A stretch of 64,000 bases of DNA from positions 25,327-89,326 of the forward strand of contig JASHOQ010000018.1 in the NCBI GenBank assembly GCA_030041045.1, written 5' to 3'. The position numbers and the translations under genes are program-made. The notes below the pieces were generated by a model. It searched no databases and had not been told where the DNA came from. It saw nothing but the letters and a program-made list of their open reading frames with translations. The stretch is from Acidobacteriaceae bacterium. Its GTDB lineage: Bacteria > Acidobacteriota > Terriglobia > Terriglobales > Acidobacteriaceae. Positions 32,738-41,583 of the stretch are shown here, piece after piece; position 1 is the stretch's first letter; each line of letters begins with the position of its first letter.

Positions 32738-34071
32738 TGCGAACCCTCCTCGAGCGCGAACGGAAGGCGAGCGCTCGCGCCCACGCGGGCCGCGTCCTTG
32801 CCTCGGGCCAGGAGCCGCACCAGGGGCACGTAGACAAGCAGCGCCACCGGTCCCAGGCAGAGCCGCGAAACCGCCATTCCCTCCAGCCCTGCTCGATTGA
32901 GGAGAAGAAGCATCAGCGGCAGCATGGCCGCCCTGCCCGCAAGGTTGATGCAGGCAACGGTGCGGAATCGCCCCAGCGCCAGCAGCGCGTAGTTGCCCGT
33001 CACGCTCAGGCCGGTCAGCGCAGAGCCCAGCACGATGATGGGCAGAATCTTTTCCGCGCTCCGCGCCACCGCCGCGCCCGCCCAGATGCGCATCAGCCAG
33101 TCGCCCGCGGCCAGCAGCCCGCAGGCGCAGCAGCCCACGGCCGCCAGGTTGCACGCGAGCGCTTTCGCGAGCGTCCTGCGTAGCTCCTCGCGTGACATTG
33201 ATGCCGCGCGTCCGGCCAGATAGGGGAACAGAAAATTGAGTCCTGAGCCCGGCAGCCCGGCGATGGGTTGCGAAAACTGCACGCACAGCGCGTACGGGGC
33301 CACGGGCAGCGCCCCCAGCGTCACGCCCAGCAGGATGCGGTCGAACTGCGCAAAGATCACGAAGCCCACTGCCTGCATCCAGGCGAAGGCTCCCATGTGC
33401 AGCAGCGAGCGCGTGGCCTGCGGTTCAAATGCCGGAACCAGCGCGGCGCGTCCCACGAGTTGCTGCACCCGGCGCAACTGCATGCATGTCCCCAGGAAAG
33501 CAAAAACCCCGGTTGCCGCCAGAATGCTGGGCGCGCGGTCTCCGTGCAGCGCAAGCACGGCTGCGGCGGCGAGCGTCAGCAGCCTGGTCGCGGTGCTGAT
33601 GCGCACGGTTTCACGGTATTGCTCGAAGGCGCGCTGCGTGCTCACGGCCACGGTTTCCACGGCGCGCACCAGGATCAGCGCGCTGCCGATGCGCAGCGCG
33701 GTCAGGCTTTCGGCAAACGGCACCGCTGCAAAGGCGGCGATGTGGCGCGCCGCCAGCGGCGCCAAGGCCCATGCAAACACCGTGATCACGGTCCCCAGCA
33801 CAAGGTTGATGCCCAGCGTGCCGCGCACCGCGTGCGCCATCGCCTGCTTGTCGCCCTCGCCGCGCAGCCGCGCCACGCGTTGAATATTGGCGTCGCCAAA
33901 GCCCGATGCGATAATGCCGCCGGCGCTCACCACCGCGGTGGCGATCATCCACAGCCCGTATTCCGGCCCGCCCAGCCGGTGCAGCACGATCGGCGCCGCC
34001 AGCAGCATGCCCGCCGGGAACGAAGCGTAGTCGAGAACGCCGTAAGCGGCATTGGTCAGGTGCCTCTTCAT
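32734..34071 (-). CDS. Polysaccharide flippase (Wzx/MATE-like membrane protein)
   Basis: Multi-pass membrane protein (445 aa, about 12 helices) of the polysaccharide biosynthesis/MOP exporter superfamily, expected to flip the lipid-linked repeat unit across the inner membrane. The N-terminus (AAYGVLDYASFPAGMLLAAPIVLHRLGGPEYGLW is the typical first helix pair with GxxxYG) and the central LPGSGLNFLFPYLAG fit. It overlaps both neighbours by 4 bp. Confidence 0.87.
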   Translation of the reverse strand: MKRHLTNAAYGVLDYASFPAGMLLAAPIVLHRLGGPEYGLWMIATAVVSAGGIIASGFGDANIQRVARLRGEGDKQAMAHAVRGTLGINLVLGTVITVFAWALAPLAARHIAAFAAVPFAESLTALRIGSALILVRAVETVAVSTQRAFEQYRETVRISTATRLLTLAAAAVLALHGDRAPSILAATGVFAFLGTCMQLRRVQQLVGRAALVPAFEPQATRSLLHMGAFAWMQAVGFVIFAQFDRILLGVTLGALPVAPYALCVQFSQPIAGLPGSGLNFLFPYLAGRAASMSREELRRTLAKALACNLAAVGCCACGLLAAGDWLMRIWAGAAVARSAEKILPIIVLGSALTGLSVTGNYALLALGRFRTVACINLAGRAAMLPLMLLLLNRAGLEGMAVSRLCLGPVALLVYVPLVRLLARGKDAARVGASARLPFALEEGSQ

Positions 34072-35393
34072 GCGGCGCCTCGCTTTGCGCGTTGACGGGG
34101 AAGAATCCCGCGTAACCCGCCGCGCAGAACCGGCAATACGTCGGCCGCCAGCGTCTTGCGCGGATCGTGGCTCTCGATCCTCGACCAGTGCTCGCGGAAA
34201 AGAATCAGCGCCGCCGCGCTTGCCACGGAGAGAAACGTAAGCAGCGCCGTGAGCAGCATGCGCGGCGGGAACGACTTCTTTTCGGGCACGCCGGGCGCAT
34301 CGATCACGCTCACGGCGGGCACGTCCCGCGCTTCCTCGATGCGCGCCAGTTCATACTGCTGCGTGAGCAGCTCGAATGCGGCCTCTTCCGCCTTCACGCG
34401 GCGATAGAGGTCGGCGTAAGGAACCGCCAGCCGCGGAAGCTGGCGCAGCGGCGGATACAGTTCGCCGTCGTCTTCGCCGGCCCCCGCCGGATCGCCTCCG
34501 GCTTCGGCCTGCGCGGGCGCGCCGCTGCCCGTCATCTTTTCGAGCCCGCTCTCGAGCGTGGCAATGCGCGCTTCCGCCTCGCGCACGCGCACATTGTCGT
34601 CGCCGTACAACTGCCGCAACGATTCCAGATCGGACTGTTGAATCAGCAGCTCCGCCTGCACCCGTTCGCTGCCTTCCACCATCGCCCGCGTCTGGTCGCC
34701 CAGGTCGATGGTCCCGCTCTTGGTTGAAAATGCGCTCAGATCGAGCTGCGCCTGCTCCAGGTCCGCCTGCACCGCATGCAGTCTTTGCTCAATGAACACG
34801 CGCTCCTGGTGCGCGGCGGAAACGTTGGTCCGCGTAACCAGCTTGTTCAATTCGTCCAGGTACCCTTGCGCCAGGTCGCGCGCGCGCACCGGGTTTTCGT
34901 CCTCGACCTCAATCGTGATCACGCCGCTTTTTTTGTCGTCCGTGATTTTTGTGCAGCGCGCCAGGTGCTTGGCGGTGTCGATGCGGTAGCGCTTGTGGTA
35001 AACGCGCTGCAGATCGAAACGGTCGATCAGGTGCCCGCTCACCGTGCCGCTGCGCAGCAGGTTGATGAACAGGGCGGTCGAGGAATGCCCGCCGAGCAGC
35101 CCGCTGGCGAGGCTGCCGATCGATCCCAGGTTTCCAGCGTGCGCCGTGAGCGCGGCCAGCATCAATGCATTTGAATTCGGCTGGTCGGGAGGCATGATGC
35201 TTGCCCCCGATTTGTAGCGCTTGGGAATCAGGAAAGCGATGCTCAGGCTCGCCAGCAGTGAAATGATCGCTACCCGCGCCAGCGTGCCGCGACGAGCCCA
35301 CAGCAGCCGCGCGCGCACCGCCCAGTGCTCCTGTGCGAACGGCTGCGCAGGGTCCACGGTCTTGAGCCGTTCGAGCGCCGCGTTCGCCATCAT
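34068..35393 (-). CDS. Wzz/chain-length determinant-like polysaccharide co-polymerase
   Basis: Inner-membrane protein (441 aa) with two flanking transmembrane helices (about 33-52 and 382-402), a large periplasmic coiled-coil segment between them and a proline-rich approach to the second helix (APGVPEKKSFPPRMLL), the Wzz/PCP layout. No C-terminal kinase domain is present. AAGGAGG precedes tandem ATGs at 35393 and 35390. It likely controls polymer chain length and contacts the SLBB export protein encoded 10 bp upstream. Confidence 0.88.
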   Translation of the reverse strand: MMANAALERLKTVDPAQPFAQEHWAVRARLLWARRGTLARVAIISLLASLSIAFLIPKRYKSGASIMPPDQPNSNALMLAALTAHAGNLGSIGSLASGLLGGHSSTALFINLLRSGTVSGHLIDRFDLQRVYHKRYRIDTAKHLARCTKITDDKKSGVITIEVEDENPVRARDLAQGYLDELNKLVTRTNVSAAHQERVFIEQRLHAVQADLEQAQLDLSAFSTKSGTIDLGDQTRAMVEGSERVQAELLIQQSDLESLRQLYGDDNVRVREAEARIATLESGLEKMTGSGAPAQAEAGGDPAGAGEDDGELYPPLRQLPRLAVPYADLYRRVKAEEAAFELLTQQYELARIEEARDVPAVSVIDAPGVPEKKSFPPRMLLTALLTFLSVASAAALILFREHWSRIESHDPRKTLAADVLPVLRGGLRGILPRQRAKRGAA

Positions 35394-35403
35394 CGCCGCC
35401 TCC

Positions 35404-38400
35404 TTACAACGTCGCCGCCGCTACGCCCGCCGTCAGCGCCACTGAGGCGGCGAGCTGCCCGGTCGCGAGCAGGTTCCTCCACAGGACGGACGCGCCGATG
35501 ATTTTCTGCGGCACCACCACCACGTCGCCGGGGTTGAGCCGCGTGGCCAGCACATCGCCTCCCAGCCACCCTCCCGACCGGCGCCCCACCACCGATCCGT
35601 TGGCGCGGATGATGAAAATCTCCTTGCGGTCCGCGCTGGCGCTGGCGCCGCCCGCGCGGCTCAGGTACCATCCCGCGGATTTGTCCGGCGAAAAGGTGAG
35701 CGCGGTGGCGTTGTACACCTGTCCCGTCACCAGCACAAATCCGGGCCGCTTGGGGATGGTCACCACGTCGCCGCGGCGCAGCTCGATGTCCGCCGCCGTT
35801 CCCGCCCATCGATCGATGTCCGCCGTTATCTGAATCACCATGCGGCCCGCGGGTGGATGGCTTTTGAGCTCCGCAATCACCTCGTCCTGCTGCGCCTTGA
35901 TGGTCTCCAGCGCCGCGCCCGCGTTCGCACTGTTGACCGTGGGCGAGAGCCGCGCCGCCGCCGAACTGGTCTCGATCTGCCGGATCAATTCATCGCGGCT
36001 CTTCTGTTCCAGCTCCTTCACCTGCTCGCGTACCAGCACCGCGCCCATGGGATAGGCATCGGGCAGCATGCCTCCGGCCCGCCGCAACACCGAACTGAGC
36101 CGCTCACCGTCTTCGAATCCATAGTTGCCCGGATATTTCACCTGCCCCTCGATCGTCACCGTCTGCCCGATTTCGTTCCATCCCGTCATCTGGTGAATCA
36201 TCAGCGTGTCGCCCGGCTTGAGGGCAACGTCGGCCCCCGCGTCCGCGCCGCTCACCGCGGCGCCAATCTGCACCGTCACCAGATTGTCGGCCACGCTCTT
36301 GCCGCTCACCACGTGGTAGCTCGTCAACTCCGCGCTCTCCAGCATGGCGTCGCGCTTGAATCCTCCCGCCATCCTCACCAGCTGCGCCGCCGTCATCCCC
36401 GCAGACATTGGATAAGTTCCCGGGCGCAGCACTTCGCCAAGCACGCTCACTTTGGGCGCATCGGCCTCGTAGCGGCCGTAGACGCGAATGGTGTCGAACG
36501 GCTCCAGGTTCACGTCGGCATTGCCGATCAGCAACTCGGGCACATTGAACGCGATCGTCTCCGCGTGCAGATCGGGGGCCACCAGGCGCACGATTTCCCC
36601 GTGCGCCGCCGGCTCCGGCAGCAGGTCGCGGTAGCTGTGCAGTGCGTCGCTCAAGCGCATTCCGTCGTGGAAGGCCAGCCGCCCGGGGCGCGCCACGTGC
36701 CCTTCGAGGTACACCACGCGCGCGCTGTAGGGCAGAATCGGTTCCACATAAATTCGGTCTCCATCCAGCACCTTGAAGTCTCCGGGTTCTTCGCCCGGCG
36801 GGTCCTCGGCCAGATCCACGCGCACCGTCTCCCGCTCATGGTCGGTACCGATGCGTTCGATGCGAACCTGGCCGGGAGACGCCGCCGCCGTGAGCCCGCC
36901 CGCATCCGCAATCACCGCATCCAGCGCCGCGTCGCCGGACTTCAGCTCATAAATCGCCGGCCGCTTCACCGCGCCCCAAATAGCCACCTGCGCGCCCGCG
37001 GGGGGCACCAGCAGCGTGTCTCCGCTTTCGAACCGCTCGCTGCCATTGTGGATTCCGTGCAGCAGAAAATCGTAAAGGTCCACGGTCTCCACCAGTTGCT
37101 TGTCGCGATAGTGGAGCAGCGTGCGCAGCGAACCCGCGGAGGTTGGCCCGCCGGCGGCATAAAGCGCGCTCAGCGGCGTGGCCAGCGCGCTGATGTCGTA
37201 ACCGCCCGGCCGCTGCACGTCGCCCACCACGTACACGCGCACCGAGCGCACTCCCGTTGCCGTCACCGCGCACTGCGCATTCCTGTACTGCTGCTTCAGC
37301 GCCGCTTCAATCAGTCCTTGCGCGCGCTCGAGCGTAAGCCCGGCAACCTCCAGCGGCGCCGTGTCCGGCAAAAGGATCCGGCCCGCGCGATCCACCGTCC
37401 GCGTGATGCTCTGCGTCACTCCGCCCCACAGGTCGATGGTGAGTGCATCGCCCGGACCCAGCACATAGTCCGGTCCCAGCGGCACATCGAGCGGCGTATC
37501 GCGCCCCGCGAGCCCGCGCGCGGCCGCCAATGCGTCGCGCTCCAGGAAAACATCGGAGCCGAAGCGCTTCAACCGCTCCGTCGCTTCCGGAATCTGCGTG
37601 TACAGGTCGCGCATCGATTGCAGGTTGTAAGGTGCCGCCTCGCGCAGCACCTTCGGCACTTCGGTTGAGGAATTCGCCGGCTCGTTGCGCGGCCGCAGTT
37701 CTCCCGCCGTGGCCCGGTTCAATCCGTAACCGTCCATCGGATTCATCGGCAGCGCCGTCCCGCTCGCTTCTCCTTGAAGCCGGTCAATCGTCAACCCGTT
37801 CGCCTGCGTTGTGCCCGCCGTGCGCAGCGCATCGGCAAAGTTGCCGTCCGCGAGGCTCAGCGCCGGTCGCTCCGGCAGCGCTTCGCCGGCTTCGCCTTCC
37901 TCGGCCGCGCTCGCCTCGCCGTTCCCAGATTCGTCCTCTCCCAGGTAGCCCCGGGCGCGAAGATACGCGGCAATCCCTGCGCGCAGCGTGGCATTGGCTT
38001 CAATCTCGCTGTAGAACATGCCGTCGGAGATCTCATCCGCGCTCGTATCCACGCCCTGTTCCTTCAGCCGCTCGGCTAGGAGTGACTTGAGTTCGACCAT
38101 CAGGTCCGGATTCTGCTCCAGGATCTCCACGATCCGGCTCGACGAAATCGTCATCGCCGCCGCCGCGCCCGCCGGCGATTGCGACGTTTCGCGCGTGGTC
38201 CCCTCCGCTCCCCCGTTCGCCGGCGAGGCAGGCCCGTAGCCGTTCGCCGGCGCGGTCTGGTCCGAACCCTGGCTCGCCGTGTTCTGATCGCCGAATCCGG
38301 CCGTCGCCTGGCCCCGCGCCGCCGCGCCCAACGCAAGCCATGCGCATAGGACCAGGGCCGCAATCCATCCCCGGCGCGCCAACCAACTGCGCGCCGCAAT

Positions 38401-38463
38401 CTCCCGCCGGCAGATGCGCCGGGCCGGGCCATTCCTCGCTGGAGAAGTGGGGCTCAGCAACAT
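35404..38463 (-). CDS. Polysaccharide export outer-membrane protein with multiple SLBB domains
   Basis: Large Wza-like export protein, about 1019 aa from ATG 38463. A signal peptide with a long basic N-region ends near the segment LALGAAARGQ. The Poly_export domain has DYVLGPGDALTIDLWGGV; at least five SLBB-like repeats follow (e.g. VYVVGDVQRPGGYD, VYLEGHVARPGRLAF, VSVLGEVLRPGTYPMS, VTIEGQVKYPGNYGF). The frame can start at 38502, but an 11-bp repeat array at 38513-38550 would then touch the start codon. With ATG 38463 the array lies about 50-87 bp upstream, as in neighbouring units, which decides the start. First gene of the six-gene operon. Confidence 0.9.
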   Translation of the reverse strand: MLLSPTSPARNGPARRICRREIAARSWLARRGWIAALVLCAWLALGAAARGQATAGFGDQNTASQGSDQTAPANGYGPASPANGGAEGTTRETSQSPAGAAAAMTISSSRIVEILEQNPDLMVELKSLLAERLKEQGVDTSADEISDGMFYSEIEANATLRAGIAAYLRARGYLGEDESGNGEASAAEEGEAGEALPERPALSLADGNFADALRTAGTTQANGLTIDRLQGEASGTALPMNPMDGYGLNRATAGELRPRNEPANSSTEVPKVLREAAPYNLQSMRDLYTQIPEATERLKRFGSDVFLERDALAAARGLAGRDTPLDVPLGPDYVLGPGDALTIDLWGGVTQSITRTVDRAGRILLPDTAPLEVAGLTLERAQGLIEAALKQQYRNAQCAVTATGVRSVRVYVVGDVQRPGGYDISALATPLSALYAAGGPTSAGSLRTLLHYRDKQLVETVDLYDFLLHGIHNGSERFESGDTLLVPPAGAQVAIWGAVKRPAIYELKSGDAALDAVIADAGGLTAAASPGQVRIERIGTDHERETVRVDLAEDPPGEEPGDFKVLDGDRIYVEPILPYSARVVYLEGHVARPGRLAFHDGMRLSDALHSYRDLLPEPAAHGEIVRLVAPDLHAETIAFNVPELLIGNADVNLEPFDTIRVYGRYEADAPKVSVLGEVLRPGTYPMSAGMTAAQLVRMAGGFKRDAMLESAELTSYHVVSGKSVADNLVTVQIGAAVSGADAGADVALKPGDTLMIHQMTGWNEIGQTVTIEGQVKYPGNYGFEDGERLSSVLRRAGGMLPDAYPMGAVLVREQVKELEQKSRDELIRQIETSSAAARLSPTVNSANAGAALETIKAQQDEVIAELKSHPPAGRMVIQITADIDRWAGTAADIELRRGDVVTIPKRPGFVLVTGQVYNATALTFSPDKSAGWYLSRAGGASASADRKEIFIIRANGSVVGRRSGGWLGGDVLATRLNPGDVVVVPQKIIGASVLWRNLLATGQLAASVALTAGVAAATL

Positions 38464-38512
38464 GGTGTTTCCGTTCTTCGCTTTCGACACTAAGGAATCC
38501 ATCCCTGTGGCG

Positions 38513-38550
38513 TGTCATATGCGCGTCAGGAAATTGTCATTCCTTTGTTT
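38513..38550. promoter_or_regulatory. 11-bp-period TGTCA array upstream of exopolysaccharide operon
   Basis: TGTCA-like pentamers begin at 38513 (TGTCA), 38524 (CGTCA), 38535 (TGTCA) and 38546 (TGTTT), exactly 11 bp apart. Direct repeats with one-turn spacing are the binding pattern of OmpR/PhoB-type regulators. Relative to the minus-strand operon the repeats read TGACA. Confidence 0.7.
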
Positions 38551-38607
38551 TGCCCGCGAATATCCTCAGGGAATTCATCGCATACGGGCGAAAAAAGAAG
38601 AGAAGCC

Positions 38608-39918
38608 TCAGGCTTGGCCCTTCCTTTGCTTCCGCCATCGCGCCGCAACCCAGGCGTAATGAATTCCCGCCGTCCAGTGAAACCGCAGCCGGAAGAAAAG
38701 AAAACCGAGCCGCCTCCGCAGGCGCCGCATGCGCGCCGGCAGGGATTCGTCTTCCGGCGCGTGTTCCCTGGCCGGCGGCAGTCTGAGCGGCAACAGTTGC
38801 TCCCGCAGCGTGCGCTTTGCCGGAATACCCGCGATGGCCAGCTCCCCTTGCAGAAGGAGGTAAAGCTTGTTGCCCGGAAAACCGGCCAGCACCGAGCGGT
38901 ACGCATACGCTTCCACGCAGAGCCGCAAACTCCCGGGCAGCCGGTCCGCGTTCCAGGAGCGCAGGTCCTCGGGAGCGAACGGACCAAACGCCACTTCGAT
39001 CAGCCGCGTGACCACACCCAGGCCCAGAACCATTCGCAGAGAATTTCCGGCCATCGCTTGCAATTGCCGCCAGAACCCCGCGTCGTCGCGCCGCGCCATC
39101 ACGTGCCGGCGAAACTCCAGCAAATGCGAGGCGCGCGCCATGTCCTGGCTCAGGTGCTTGAACACGTGCATTCCCTGCCACAAAAACAGATCCGCGGCCG
39201 CCAACGCCGGCATCTGGATGCCGTGAAACGGCCGCATCTCCCTGCGCGCAAGCAGCGAGTGCGCGCCTTCTCCGCTCGCTTCAAGATGCAGCTCCACGCT
39301 CCGGTGCGCACGCGCCCGGTACAAGTCCTCGAGCGGCCGCGCCGGCAGGTCGTGAGTCTTGAACTCCCAGGTTCGCCCGCTGACGGCGTGCCGATAGTAG
39401 CCCTTCGCCTCGAGCACGCGCCGCGCCTGGTCCGCATCCCGCTCCGCAACCAGGTAATCCAGGTCGGCCTGCGCCCGCAGCTCGAGTTTCGGCACCGAGT
39501 GCGGCCACAGCGAAAACCCCTTCAGCACCGCATACGAGAGACGGCTCTGCTGAAACTCGGCTTCGATTCCATGCGCCTCCGCCACCAGCGCACGCGTGCG
39601 TTCGGCGTTGGCATCGGCATTCTGCTGGAGCTGTGCAAAAATCGTCGCTGGCAGCCAGCTCGTCGTCTCCAGCTCCTTCATCCGGTCGAAGAAATAAAGG
39701 GCAAGCCCGCTGAAATCCAGCCAGCGCAGCAGCCGCTTCCACTCGCGCACGGAGAGGCTCTCAAGCCACGCGCATTGCGCCGGCGCCGGATGGCAGAAAC
39801 ACTTCAGCACAGCCGCGCGCGCCGCCGTTTGCGCTTCCAGCCCTTCATGCGCCGGCGTCTCGCGTGCAGCGGCAAAGGAGGGAGTTCCTGCGAGTTGATC
39901 GTTTCCATACATGGGCAT
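38608..39918 (-). CDS. Nucleotidyltransferase-fold family protein (PF14907-like)
   Basis: A 436-aa protein resembling the uncharacterised nucleotidyltransferase family often found in exopolysaccharide clusters. The centre reads FSLWPHSVPKLELRAQADLDYLV (near 165-190), where the DLD pair fits nucleotidyltransferase metal ligands. Helical segments precede it, and a basic C-terminus (RMRRLRRRLGFLFFRLRF) may bind membrane or nucleic acid. It is monocistronic with its own 11-bp repeat array about 55-90 bp upstream. The substrate is unknown. Confidence 0.8.
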   Translation of the reverse strand: MPMYGNDQLAGTPSFAAARETPAHEGLEAQTAARAAVLKCFCHPAPAQCAWLESLSVREWKRLLRWLDFSGLALYFFDRMKELETTSWLPATIFAQLQQNADANAERTRALVAEAHGIEAEFQQSRLSYAVLKGFSLWPHSVPKLELRAQADLDYLVAERDADQARRVLEAKGYYRHAVSGRTWEFKTHDLPARPLEDLYRARAHRSVELHLEASGEGAHSLLARREMRPFHGIQMPALAAADLFLWQGMHVFKHLSQDMARASHLLEFRRHVMARRDDAGFWRQLQAMAGNSLRMVLGLGVVTRLIEVAFGPFAPEDLRSWNADRLPGSLRLCVEAYAYRSVLAGFPGNKLYLLLQGELAIAGIPAKRTLREQLLPLRLPPAREHAPEDESLPARMRRLRRRLGFLFFRLRFHWTAGIHYAWVAARWRKQRKGQA

Positions 39919-39973
39919 GCGCTCAGGGGAGGGCCGTCATGGGGATGATTCTTGCCCATCCCCTCCCGTGGGT

Positions 39974-40000
39974 TGTCACGCGCATGTCAGGCGATTGTCA
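39974..40000 (+). promoter_or_regulatory. 11-bp-period TGTCA array (plus orientation)
   Basis: TGTCA begins at 39974, 39985 and 39996, three perfect pentamers exactly 11 bp apart, with a weak fourth (TGCGC) at 40007. It lies between the divergent nucleotidyltransferase-fold and beta-barrel genes and faces the opposite array at 40051-40088. Confidence 0.78.
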
Positions 40001-40050
40001 CGGCTTTGCGCGCCGTTCCTCTCCTCGTCCGTCCGCGCCGCATGGCTTTA

Positions 40051-40088
40051 TGACAATCAACTGACAATGAGTTGACGATCCGGGGACA
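40051..40088 (-). promoter_or_regulatory. 11-bp-period TGTCA array (minus orientation)
   Basis: TGACA at 40051 and 40062, TGACG at 40073 and GGACA at 40084 are spaced exactly 11 bp, the reverse complement of the array at 39974-40000. They lie 34-71 bp before the beta-barrel gene start. Confidence 0.78.
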
Positions 40089-40121
40089 CGCCCGCCCGCA
40101 CAAATCGCTAACGTGCTTCCT

Positions 40122-41201
40122 ATGATTGCTTCGCGTTCCAATCCGCTCGGGAAAAAGCTCATGGCCCTCGTCTTCGCGCTTTCGCTTTCACCGGCCCTGC
40201 GCCTGGCCGCGCAGGTTGCACCCGCGGAGAATACGCCCGCCGAGAATGTTCCCCTGATCTCCGGCGGCGCCGCCTTTCTTACCGCGACGCGCGGCGGAGA
40301 CACCACCTATCTGCCCATCATCGAGCCCCTGCTGGCTGCGCCGCTGGGCCAGCATCTCCTCGTCGAGTCGCGCGCCGTGCTCCTCGAAGATTTTTATCCC
40401 AACAGCGGTGGCCAATCCGGCTACAGCCACCAGCATTTCATTGATCTCACCTATCTCCAGGGCGACATTCTCGCCTCGCCGCACGCCACCCTGGTTGTGG
40501 GCAGCTTTCTGCTTCCCTTCAACACTTACAACGAGCGGCTCTCGCCCGTGTGGATCGAGAATTTTCAGGATTCGCCGGAAATCGAAAACCTCGGCCAGCT
40601 CTCCACCTTCACCGGCGTCGGCGCTCAATTGCGCGGCTCCGCCGTCTCCACCGGCGATTTGTCCATCGATTACACCGCCTGGTTCTCCGCGCGCAGCTCC
40701 AATGAGCAGTTCAGCGCCGAGCGCTCCTCCGGCGGACGCATTTCTTTTTACCTGCCCGAGAGCCGCCTCGAAACCGGTTTTTCTTACGATCGCTCGCTTC
40801 AGGACACGCAGGAGAATTTCTTCGGCGCGCATCTCTGGTGGGCCAGCAAAGGCGCAGCCCTTCGTCTTCGCTCGGAAATGGGGATAGACCACAACGACGC
40901 GGGGTACTGGGCCGAGGCCGATCTGCGCACCCTGAAATACGGCGACAACTGGCGCGGACGCTTCGAGCCGGTCTTTCGCATGAGCCAGACCCTCCGCCGG
41001 GCCTCGATTGCCGGCGACGCCGACCTCCCGCAAGTCAACACCGAGCGCGCCGACTTCGCCCTAGATTACAACCTTCCCCACAACATGCGCATTCTCACCA
41101 GCTACTCGCGCTCCTTCGCCTCCACCGGCAACGAAAACATCTGGGAAACCGGCATCGTCTATCGCCTCCTCTTCCCCGCCTGGAAGGGCAAATCCCAATA
41201 A
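40122..41201 (+). CDS. Predicted outer-membrane beta-barrel protein
   Basis: A 359-aa exported protein. The N-terminus (KKLMALVFALSLSPALRLAAQ) is a signal peptide; the mature part alternates amphipathic strands and loops and ends with a strand ending in an aromatic-rich segment (GIVYRLLFPAW), typical of outer-membrane barrels. No specific family is recognised. ATG 40122 is preferred to GTG 40113. It diverges from the nucleotidyltransferase-fold gene across a 203-bp region with two facing 11-bp repeat arrays, so the pair is probably co-regulated. Confidence 0.75.
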   Translation: MIASRSNPLGKKLMALVFALSLSPALRLAAQVAPAENTPAENVPLISGGAAFLTATRGGDTTYLPIIEPLLAAPLGQHLLVESRAVLLEDFYPNSGGQSGYSHQHFIDLTYLQGDILASPHATLVVGSFLLPFNTYNERLSPVWIENFQDSPEIENLGQLSTFTGVGAQLRGSAVSTGDLSIDYTAWFSARSSNEQFSAERSSGGRISFYLPESRLETGFSYDRSLQDTQENFFGAHLWWASKGAALRLRSEMGIDHNDAGYWAEADLRTLKYGDNWRGRFEPVFRMSQTLRRASIAGDADLPQVNTERADFALDYNLPHNMRILTSYSRSFASTGNENIWETGIVYRLLFPAWKGKSQ

Positions 41202-41294
41202 TCGGCCGGCGCAAAACTCCGTGCCCTTCAGGCGGCATATTCGTCTTTTCCTCGGAGGACGGAATCGACGCGGGAGCAGGACGGAATCGTGTTA

Positions 41295-41345
41295 AGAGCA
41301 GCGGCCTTCAGGCCGCTGAATCAGCCGCTTTTCTTTTCATGGGGC
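41295..41345. repeat. Dispersed palindromic repeat (GCGGCCTTCAGGCCGC core), copy 1
   Basis: AGCAGCGGCCTTCAGGCCGC followed by TGAATCAGCCGCTT contains a perfect palindrome around TTCA and is repeated almost exactly at 41517-41550. Confidence 0.85.
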
Positions 41346-41350
41346 ATTAG

Positions 41351-41463
41351 AGCGGTTCCACAGTACATGTAGCCATATTTCACAGTTGCAGAAGGTGGCT
41401 TTTTCTTAGTGAAAAAGCCACTTAGCATCTGCGGCTTCGGGATACAGCAACTGTGAAACCGCT
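41351..41463. repeat. 113-bp interrupted palindrome, MITE-like
   Basis: The ends AGCGGTTCCACAG (41351-41363) and CTGTGAAACCGCT (41451-41463) are inverted repeats matching at 12 of 13 positions. TTTCACAGTTGC (41378-41389) and GCAACTGTGAAA (41447-41458) match perfectly, and the centre is a perfect 11-bp stem GTGGCTTTTTC/GAAAAAGCCAC (41395-41421) with loop TTAGT. A small non-autonomous mobile element or a structured RNA are both possible; the central hairpin with T/A runs may also terminate transcription. Confidence 0.75.
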
Positions 41464-41516
41464 GTAGCGTCTGCGTGAGAACTCGATCCAGCGCGCTTTC
41501 TGCCCGCAGATCGGAG

Positions 41517-41583
41517 GAAGCAGCGGCCTTCAGGCCGCTGAATCAGCCGCTTCCTTGTTCACGGGCTTTAGCCCCGGCGCTCC
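41517..41583. repeat. Dispersed palindromic repeat, copy 2, overlapping the MFS gene end
   Basis: Second copy of the AGCAGCGGCCTTCAGGCCGC element, continuing through GGGCTTTAGCCCC (41564-41576). The MFS stop codon (41543-41545) and its last residues lie inside the repeat. Confidence 0.82.

Larger units (their letters stand above)
41202..41542. other. Repeat-rich intergenic region between beta-barrel gene and MFS gene
   Basis: 341 bp between converging genes. It holds two direct copies of a 45-50-bp repeat and a long interrupted palindrome, listed separately. No protein-coding gene is credible. Confidence 0.7.

Noticed and set aside
35857..37668. 603-codon plus-strand frame inside the SLBB gene
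   Set aside because: His/Arg-rich composition typical of antisense shadow; the opposite strand has clear SLBB repeats.
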